From: an uncultured Lachnospiraceae bacterium
Lineage (GTDB): Bacteria; Bacillota; Clostridia; Lachnospirales; Lachnospiraceae
Direction of reading: 5' to 3'
Length of the DNA stretch: 50,561 nt
NCBI GenBank assembly: GCA_946414885.1
Contig: CAMKQH010000026.1
Location: forward strand, 1 to 50,561
Shown: in pieces, positions 44,520 through 50,561 of the stretch
Position numbering within the stretch: the first letter of the stretch is position 1
Layout of the letters: each line of letters begins with the position of its first letter
Translations under genes and position numbers: made by a program
Notes under the pieces: generated by a model
The model's input: only the letters and a program-made list of their open reading frames with translations
What the model was told of the DNA's origin: nothing
Databases searched by the model: none

Positions 44520-45392
44520 TTACTCCTTTACTGCGCCAAGGGTTACGCCCTGGATAAAGAAACGTTGCAGCCAAGGATAGATCATCAGAATGGGCACCGT
44601 TGAGAACATAACCACGGCTGCCTTCATGGATGCCGCAAGACCGGGAGAAGAGAATCCTTCCTGCGTTGCAACCTCCATCTTATTCGTGTTGTTCATGATG
44701 TTGTACAGATATAACTGCAGGGGATAAAACTTCTCATTCTTCATGTACATCAACGCATCGCCATAACCATTCCAGCGTCCTACCGCATAGAAGAGTGCCA
44801 GCGTTGCCAGAACGGGCTTGGACAGTGGCACGTAGATCTTCAAGAGGATCTGGAAGAAGTTTGCGCCGTCAATCTCCGCTGACTCGCGAAGGCTGTCCGG
44901 AATTCCGTAGAAAAAGCTTCTCATGATGATCATGTTATAAACGCTAAGGCATCCGGGAATGATCAGCACCAGTGGATTATCCAGCAGGCCAATCTTTTGC
45001 ATCAACAGGTAATTGGGAATGGCACCTGCGTTAAAAAACATGGTGACCGTGATAAACACGTTGATCGCGGAACGTCCCTTTAATTTTTCAAAGATCAAAG
45101 GATACGCGCAGAGCGTTGACATGGTAAGCGAAACCATGGTGCAAACAAAGGTCAAAAATACGGTCCAGAAAAAGGCCCATACGTACTTACTGTTCTTAAA
45201 CACCTGCAGATACGCGTCAAAATTCAGTCCCTTGGGAAGCAGGTATACGTCGTTTCTCACCAAGGCTTCCGATCCACTCAGGGATTTTGCCAAAAGATTT
45301 AACATGGGGAGAACGCAGACCAGACTAACGATCACGCAGATCCCAACAAAGACCCAGTCTCCTATTTTGGCTTTTGTTGATTTTATCTTCAT
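44520..45392 (-). CDS. ABC sugar permease, YtcP/LplC type
   Basis: 290 residues with six helices. The EAA-type loop EIDGANFFQILLKIYVPLSKP near residue 190 contacts the ATPase. AAGGAGG precedes the ATG. It is 15 bases after the other permease, forming the usual heterodimer, and is followed by the binding-protein gene. The substrate is a carbohydrate of undetermined type. Confidence 0.93.
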   Translation of the reverse strand: MKIKSTKAKIGDWVFVGICVIVSLVCVLPMLNLLAKSLSGSEALVRNDVYLLPKGLNFDAYLQVFKNSKYVWAFFWTVFLTFVCTMVSLTMSTLCAYPLIFEKLKGRSAINVFITVTMFFNAGAIPNYLLMQKIGLLDNPLVLIIPGCLSVYNMIIMRSFFYGIPDSLRESAEIDGANFFQILLKIYVPLSKPVLATLALFYAVGRWNGYGDALMYMKNEKFYPLQLYLYNIMNNTNKMEVATQEGFSSPGLAASMKAAVVMFSTVPILMIYPWLQRFFIQGVTLGAVKE

Positions 45393-45407
45393 CTTTCCCT
45401 AACCTCC

Positions 45408-46367
45408 TTACCAAATACCGCGCTCGCCAAGCTTCCTGGAGATAAAGTTTGCTCCCAGGATCAGGATCACGCCGATGACGGACTGGAACAGACCAACGGC
45501 AGTCGTCAGGGAGAACTGCAGGCCCTTGATGCCGACTCTGTAAACGTAAGTTGCGATTACGTCCGCCTTATCCATAACGAGGTTATTGTACATTGCCATG
45601 GGACGCTCCATGCCGCCGCCCATGATATAACCGAGGTTCATGATGAGCAAAACGACGATGGTAGGCTTTAAGCCAGGCAGCGTGATGTGCCACATTTTCT
45701 GGAATCTGCCGGCACCATCCATGGAAGCCGCCTCGTAAAGGTCAGGGCTGATGCCTGCGATGGCCGCAAGGTAAACAATGGAATTCCAACCGAAGCTCTG
45801 CCAAATACCCCAGCCGATATAGTTTCTAACCCAGTGTGAGCTTTCTGCAATAAAGGGAATGGACTCTCCGCCAAGGTTCTTAATCAGCATGTTCACCATA
45901 CCGGTGTTCTGCGCGAACAGCTGCAGGGAAAGGCTTCCAATGATGACCCAGGAAAGGAAGTGAGGCATGTACGCGATGGTCTGCACGACCTTCTTGAATC
46001 CCTTGAAGGGCAACTCATTTAATATCAGGGCAAAAATGATCGGCGCCGGGAAACCAAAAATCAAATCCTTCAAGTTCAACAATAAAGTATTGCGAAGCGC
46101 ATTGATAAAGTCTCTGTCGTTGAACGCCTTGATATAATATTCAAATCCATTCTTCTTCGCCAAAGGCATTGCCCACACGCTCTTGTTGAGCATGTATTTC
46201 TTGAACGCGATCTGCACGTAGATCATCGGGATATACTTAAATACCAACAGATAGATCAGCGGCAACGCCAACAAGGCATATAACTGCCAATAGCGCTTCA
46301 AGTAAACCTTTTTGTCTACTTTTCTTACCGCGCCTTGTAATTTCACTTTCTTTTCTTTTCCAGCCAC
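45408..46367 (-). CDS. ABC sugar permease, LplB type
   Basis: 319 residues, six helices, with a basic N-terminus and the EAA-type loop EAASMDGAGRFQKMWHITLPGL near residue 215. It starts with GTG at 46367, after AAGGAGGAGC. First in the three-gene transport operon, divergent from the AraC gene. Confidence 0.92.
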   Translation of the reverse strand: MAGKEKKVKLQGAVRKVDKKVYLKRYWQLYALLALPLIYLLVFKYIPMIYVQIAFKKYMLNKSVWAMPLAKKNGFEYYIKAFNDRDFINALRNTLLLNLKDLIFGFPAPIIFALILNELPFKGFKKVVQTIAYMPHFLSWVIIGSLSLQLFAQNTGMVNMLIKNLGGESIPFIAESSHWVRNYIGWGIWQSFGWNSIVYLAAIAGISPDLYEAASMDGAGRFQKMWHITLPGLKPTIVVLLIMNLGYIMGGGMERPMAMYNNLVMDKADVIATYVYRVGIKGLQFSLTTAVGLFQSVIGVILILGANFISRKLGERGIW

Positions 46368-46610
46368 GAAAAGCTCCTCCTTCCGGAATGCGGCAAAGTT
46401 TCTCTTTTTAAGAAACTCCTTCCATATACAAACACGTCATTTGAAAAAATCATACCATTTTCGGAAGTACAAATCTTTGTAAAAAGAGAATTAAATATTG
46501 CAAAAATCATCCATTTGTCCTAAAATGAAAGTGGTTACAAATTTACGTTCAATTTAGTAAAACGCTTTACCGTTCTAGGCGTTTTCCAGCTTTTGCAAGA
46601 GGATAAAGCC
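46368..46610. promoter_or_regulatory. Divergent control region of the sugar locus
   Basis: It lies between the permease gene and the AraC gene. A TATGAT -10-like box (46449-46454, minus strand) lacks a good -35, as expected for an activator-dependent promoter. A dyad GTAAAACGCTTTAC (46557-46570) resembles LacI/CcpA-type operators but fits the cre consensus only loosely. Confidence 0.45.
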
Positions 46611-47429
46611 ATGGAAGTATCTGTAGTTGAATACCACAAAAAAGATAAAAGGATTTACTCCCAGATCGAAGGTCACTGTCACTCCGTCTACGAGATTTAT
46701 TATTTCATTTCCGGAGATGCCGAGATCATGGTGGAAGGAAAAATCTACCCCCTCACCCCCCATACGTTATTCCTGATTGCCCCAGGCGTCATGCATGGCA
46801 TTCAGGTCAATTCCCGTGCGGATTACGTAAGAGACGTGCTGTATATTTCACCAGATCATCTATTGCCGGAACGGCGCCATCTGCTCACCGGAATCATGCC
46901 GACGCACAAAAAAAAGCCAACCCGGGAGCTTCTGTACGAACATACGGAAGACTTCCACTTGGATGACTTTTTTTATCGCATTTACCAGTTAAAGGATCAG
47001 CCACAGGACGTGCAGGACATGCTGGCTCCAATCTTTAATGAGGCCCTGCTCGCGCAGATTCATCTGCTCGGGCGGGTTCTAAAGCCTGCCACGTTTATCA
47101 ATCAAATGCCAGACAAAATGATAGAGATCATCAATTACGTCAATGGACATCTGACGGAAAACCTGTCTTTGGATAACATTGCGTCTCATTTCTTTATCAG
47201 CAAAAATAACCTGAATGCCAATTTCAAAAAATTCCTTGGCAACACCGCCATGGATTACGTGCGCTACAAGCGCATCATCCTTGCCAAGCAGGCCATGGAT
47301 GCCGGAGAATCTGCCATGAGCGCTGCCCTGCAAAGCGGTTTCACGGACTACAGTTCCTTCTATCGGGCTTACGTGAAATACGAAGGCACCTCCCCAAGGA
47401 CCACTATGTCCGCAAGCGAACGTTCCTAA
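46611..47429 (+). CDS. AraC-family regulator of the sugar locus
   Basis: 272 residues: a cupin-type sensor (about 20-150, with GHCHSVYEIYYF) and two AraC helix-turn-helices (LSLDNIASHFFISKNNLNANFKKFLG, and AALQSGFTDYSSFYRAYVKYEGTSP). The start at 46611 follows AGAGGATAAAGCC. The likely role is sugar-dependent activation of the divergent transport operon and perhaps of the GH31 gene, with which it is convergent and only 15 bases apart. Confidence 0.93.
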   Translation: MEVSVVEYHKKDKRIYSQIEGHCHSVYEIYYFISGDAEIMVEGKIYPLTPHTLFLIAPGVMHGIQVNSRADYVRDVLYISPDHLLPERRHLLTGIMPTHKKKPTRELLYEHTEDFHLDDFFYRIYQLKDQPQDVQDMLAPIFNEALLAQIHLLGRVLKPATFINQMPDKMIEIINYVNGHLTENLSLDNIASHFFISKNNLNANFKKFLGNTAMDYVRYKRIILAKQAMDAGESAMSAALQSGFTDYSSFYRAYVKYEGTSPRTTMSASERS

Positions 47430-47444
47430 AGGCTAACCGCCTGA

Positions 47445-49964
47445 TCAAAAAGGTCTGACGATCCGAAGCGGGATCTTTGAAAGCTCTTTCTTTCCGTCCA
47501 CCAGGAGCTTTTGAAGATCCTCTTTCCACGTAAGGCTTGTCATTTGCCACTCTCCTTTTTCGTAGGCATAACCGTCCCCGGCATCCTCATACAGGGTGAA
47601 TTCTGCGTCTCCCCCTGCATAGACCGTCAGCGTGAGGTCATCGCCCTGCTCTTCCACGGATTGTGCAAACCCTTTCTTTGGAAGGATGGAGCCCGTTTTG
47701 ACAAAGACGGGGATCCGCTCAAGCGGCGCATCCGCAAGGATCCACTGCCCGCCTTCATAATATGCCTCACTCCAAAAATCATACCAACCACAACCCTTCG
47801 GAAGGTACACTTTTCTGACACATCTGTCACTTACATTCCTTTTCCCGCTAGCGCCAAAATAAAACGGTTCCGTCACGGGACAGATCATCATCGCGTCCCC
47901 GAAAAGGTATTGGTCCATGATCCCCCAGACGTCTCGGTCCTCCGCGAACCCATACGCCAATGGCTTTATGATCGTTTCATCAAAGGCCCACGCCCTTCCC
48001 GCAAGGGAATATACGTAGGGCATGAGTTCATAGCGCAGACGGTTGGCACTCATCAGCGCTTGATAAAAAGGTGCCTCCGGGCGGTCAAACTCCCAAAGCT
48101 CTCGCCGGAAATCCGTGCCGTGCACGCGGAATACAGGGAGAAATGCTCCCCACTGGAACCACCTGGTAAAGAGTTCACAATACGCGGGATCCTTGGGTCC
48201 CTCGTCATACTTGCCGTTCCAGAACCACTGCAAACCATTCTTTACAAAGAAAGCCCCCACGTCCACCGTCCAATACGGAAGACCGCTCGCGCAAAAATGC
48301 AGTCCTGCCGCGATCTGGCGGCGTAAGGTTTCCCATGACGCGGAAATGTCTCCGGACCAAAGGATCGTTCCAAAGCGCTGCTGTCCAAGATAACCGCTCC
48401 TGGTCAGATTCACCACGCGCTTCTCTTTTATCGCACCCTTACCTGATTCCGTGAGGCTAGTTTGCTCCCTGCACTCGTCTGATTCCGCAAGGCTGATCTG
48501 CTCCCTGCACTCGTCTGATTCCGCAAGGCCGGTCTGCTCCCTGCCCTCACCCGGTTCCTTCGCCCTCAGGTTCGCATAATATTCCCTCTGCCCTTCATAA
48601 ACTGCCTGGGCATGATAAAAGCCATAGGCATTCGTCATGGTGGCGGGCAAGTGCTTCGACGCCACTTCTTGATATTCTTCCTGACTCTTGGAATTTTCAG
48701 GTCTCACCAGATGATTCCACTCCGGCGTAAAGGGTTCGCTGTTATCACACCACCAGGCGTCCACGCCGTAGCAAAAAAGTCCCTTTTCCGCCTGCTTCCA
48801 GTAGGTTTTCCTGCCCTCCGGCGACAACGGGTCATAATTGTTGATGCCCGGAAGAAGCAGACCCTTCTCGCGGAATTCCTCGTAATTCTCCGTTCCTTCC
48901 GTCAGGTTTGGCCATATGGAGATCATAAAGTGCACGTGTTCCTCATGGAGCTTTTCCGTCATGGCCAGGGCATCAGGAAAACGCTCCGGATCGAAGCTCT
49001 TCTGCCCCCATTGCCCCTCCGGCCAGGAACACCAGTCCAAGACGATACAGTCAAGACCAATACCGCGTTTTCGGTACTCCTGCACCACGTTTAAGATCTC
49101 TTCTTGCGTTTCATAGCGCTCCTGCGACTGCACGTAACCATACGCCCATTTGGGCAGCAGTGCTGCCTTTCCCGTGAGCATGCGGTAGCCGCGGATCACG
49201 CCGTCCATGGCCCGCTCCCTGCCGGCAAGCGCCGCACCGTTGATAAAAAAGAAGTCCATTTCAGGATCTGCCTCGGAATAAAGATACGTTCCCTCCTCCG
49301 TATCGTTAAAGATGGCAGGCGCGTAAGTATTCCACAAGATGCCGTAGCCCTTCGTTGACGTCAGCATGGGAATGGCGATCCTGCGGTTTGCCTGATGCAA
49401 ATAAACCCGCTTTCCCCTAAGCGACCCATATCCTTCCTCATGCTGTCCAAGCCCGTACAGGGCTTCGTCCTCAAAGCACAAGTGCATCCTTGCGTGATAG
49501 GCCGTTCCAATCTGAATCTTCGCCGCAGACTTTACGACCTCCTTGCGTCCGTCTGGCGTGTCCACGTATTCTTTTTCCGCTGTTTTGTCGTCCATGCGGT
49601 AAACGGGAAACTCCTCCAATTCCTTGCTTCTCTCCGCCCGATCCGCAAGCAGCAACTTTCCCTGCCCGTCATAATAACGGAACTGATTTGTCTCGCGGTC
49701 GATCTCCACCGTAAGACCTTTCACGCGCAGCGTTACCAGTCGCTCTGACTCCTCATAAGTCCATTCCGTAAAAGACTTTTGCTCAAGAATTCCAGGTTTT
49801 TCGTCAAGAGAGAATTCTTCTTTTTCCGTAAATTGTATCCTCACGATCCCATCGCCAACCGGCGTAAGCTTTTGGAGTCCAATTTCCAGTTTCAGCCAAA
49901 GGGCATCTTCCTCCCGCCAAACCTTTACAATGCTTCTTTTTTTGCATGGTACGCAATATAACAT
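47445..49964 (-). CDS. GH31 alpha-glycosidase with an internal repeat insert
   Basis: 839 residues. A beta-sandwich N-terminal region is followed by the catalytic barrel: DAWWCDNSEPF holds the nucleophile (Asp in WWCDNSEP), and LWSGDISASWE the acid/base Asp. Sandwich domains follow. GH31 includes alpha-glucosidases, alpha-xylosidases and sulfoquinovosidases; the exact activity is not readable. A 36-bp tandem repeat at 48443-48550 adds an insert of about 40 residues between these two motifs. No signal peptide is seen, so it acts inside the cell on imported oligosaccharide. The start at 49964 follows GGGAGGAGAAGC. Confidence 0.9.
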   Translation of the reverse strand: MLYCVPCKKRSIVKVWREEDALWLKLEIGLQKLTPVGDGIVRIQFTEKEEFSLDEKPGILEQKSFTEWTYEESERLVTLRVKGLTVEIDRETNQFRYYDGQGKLLLADRAERSKELEEFPVYRMDDKTAEKEYVDTPDGRKEVVKSAAKIQIGTAYHARMHLCFEDEALYGLGQHEEGYGSLRGKRVYLHQANRRIAIPMLTSTKGYGILWNTYAPAIFNDTEEGTYLYSEADPEMDFFFINGAALAGRERAMDGVIRGYRMLTGKAALLPKWAYGYVQSQERYETQEEILNVVQEYRKRGIGLDCIVLDWCSWPEGQWGQKSFDPERFPDALAMTEKLHEEHVHFMISIWPNLTEGTENYEEFREKGLLLPGINNYDPLSPEGRKTYWKQAEKGLFCYGVDAWWCDNSEPFTPEWNHLVRPENSKSQEEYQEVASKHLPATMTNAYGFYHAQAVYEGQREYYANLRAKEPGEGREQTGLAESDECREQISLAESDECREQTSLTESGKGAIKEKRVVNLTRSGYLGQQRFGTILWSGDISASWETLRRQIAAGLHFCASGLPYWTVDVGAFFVKNGLQWFWNGKYDEGPKDPAYCELFTRWFQWGAFLPVFRVHGTDFRRELWEFDRPEAPFYQALMSANRLRYELMPYVYSLAGRAWAFDETIIKPLAYGFAEDRDVWGIMDQYLFGDAMMICPVTEPFYFGASGKRNVSDRCVRKVYLPKGCGWYDFWSEAYYEGGQWILADAPLERIPVFVKTGSILPKKGFAQSVEEQGDDLTLTVYAGGDAEFTLYEDAGDGYAYEKGEWQMTSLTWKEDLQKLLVDGKKELSKIPLRIVRPF
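48443..48550 (-). repeat. 36-bp in-frame tandem repeat within the GH31 gene
   Basis: Three units (48443, 48479, 48515) encode CREQ-x-x-L-x-ESDE-type 12-residue repeats. They fall at about residues 472-507, between the two catalytic motifs. The reading frame is kept. Confidence 0.85.
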
Positions 49965-50342
49965 GCTTCTCCTCCCATCCACGGTGACTCGTTACGCCAA
50001 GTTCAAGTAACAAGCAATTCCCTCAACCTGGCAGGTAATGCCTGCCACTTCATCCAAATACATCATATCATAAACTCATCACCCACAAAAGAGTTTTTTC
50101 AAGTCTTAGCATCGGAAATAGGATTTCATATGATAATTGACAAAACTATGTTTTGAGAATAAAGTATTATGCAAAGGATTTGAGTTTGAAAAACTCAGAT
50201 ACTTAAATCTTTTATATCTATTTCGTTTTCGATTGTCGGATTATCTACTTTTCCTAATTTTCCTTTTAATTCTCCCACACTTACGGAAGATCAAAGGACT
50301 GCTGACGTTTTGCCCTGACCGCACAAGCGTCAATTTAAGGGT
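49965..50342. other. Intergenic region upstream of the GH31 gene
   Basis: No gene. A hairpin TGGCAGG-TAATG-CCTGCCA (50029-50047) lies in the GH31 leader and could be an operator. A TATGAT-like -10 box is nearby but has no clear -35. 50100-50340 is AT-rich with nothing recognised. Confidence 0.5.
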
Positions 50343-50561
50343 TACGGGCAAAACCACCAAATTGGTAATTGCACCCGTAGCAGCTTTTCAAAATCTACGG
50401 GCCGAAACGCCAAAACGGCAAATACACCCGTAACAGCTTTTCAAAATCTACGGGCCGAACTGCCGAAACGGCAGATACGCCCGTAGCAGGTTTTCAAAAA
50501 TTACGGGTGGAACTGTCGAAACGGCAAATACGCCCGTAACAGCTTTTCAAAAACTACGGGT
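50343..50561. repeat. 53-bp tandem repeat array, four units and continuing
   Basis: Units start at 50343, 50396, 50449, 50502 and 50555, each exactly 53 bases apart. Each has TACGGG near its start and CCCGTA about 25 bases later, giving a stem-loop, plus a CCGAAACG or AAACGG stretch. The units differ throughout their length. The array runs off the window. Confidence 0.9.

Noticed and set aside
46557..46570. Definite catabolite-response (cre) site
   Set aside because: The dyad GTAAAACGCTTTAC misses conserved positions at both ends of the cre consensus, so it was only listed as a possible operator.
50343..50561. CRISPR array
   Set aside because: Spacing is regular, but the would-be spacers are clearly related to each other and no cas gene is present. 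It is a plain tandem repeat.

Overview
The window looks like chromosome of a butyrate-forming clostridial Firmicute, most likely a Lachnospiraceae member. The grounds are gene content (Ptb-Buk, a CoA-transferase of the But/AbfT type, secA-prfB and rplM-rpsI pairs, DUF975 and DUF4234 membrane proteins, LplB/YtcP-type sugar permeases), strong AGGAGG ribosome binding sites, TTGACA-17-TATAAT promoters and roughly even GC. No tRNA, rRNA, phage or transposase gene was seen. | Layout. 1-400 is a 62-bp tandem repeat array. 400-3122 holds the CoA-transferase, a zinc-ribbon membrane protein and a small unknown. 3171-10115 is the most unusual block. One transcription unit reads SPFH protein, diverged NAD-kinase-fold protein, NrtR-like Nudix regulator, two-part methyltransferase. 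A second unit just downstream is a radical-SAM enzyme fused to a Nudix domain. Both units start from near-identical promoters carrying the same TTATTATCAA / TTGATAATA half-sites, so they look like one regulon. 10277-12070 holds a Dabb protein, YbaK deacylase and two unknowns. 12500-17525 is an ABC exporter with CPBP protease, a YtrA-type GntR repressor, and DUF2752 and DUF4234 proteins. 17763-21212 has a GH25 lysozyme, a DUF4143 ATPase and a broken gene remnant. 21411-22451 is rplM-rpsI with a leader and a consensus promoter. 22656-29653 holds a leucine-rich-repeat surface protein, a CapA-like lipoprotein, Tex and two membrane proteins. 29717-37885 holds prfB, secA, a DUF853 HerA-like ATPase, buk and ptb. 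37917-42672 holds an HExxH lipoprotein, a HAD phosphatase, a two-domain PPK2 and a lone activase-related protein. 42756-49964 is a carbohydrate locus (binding protein, two permeases, divergent AraC regulator, GH31 glycosidase). The window ends in a 53-bp tandem array. | Working together. Two alternative last steps of butyrate formation are encoded about 34 kb apart: CoA transfer to acetate, or phosphotransbutyrylase plus kinase. The sugar locus would supply carbon. The SPFH/NAD-kinase/NrtR/methyltransferase/radical-SAM-Nudix block looks like an NAD- or ADP-ribose-responsive system of unknown output and is the best candidate for an undescribed system. | Two noncoding elements (25741-25908 and 36621-36823) share conserved motifs and a 14-position helix with four compensated base-pair changes, which points to a conserved structured RNA or mobile hairpin. 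Short hairpins sharing its GGGGAACCG core occur at three other sites.
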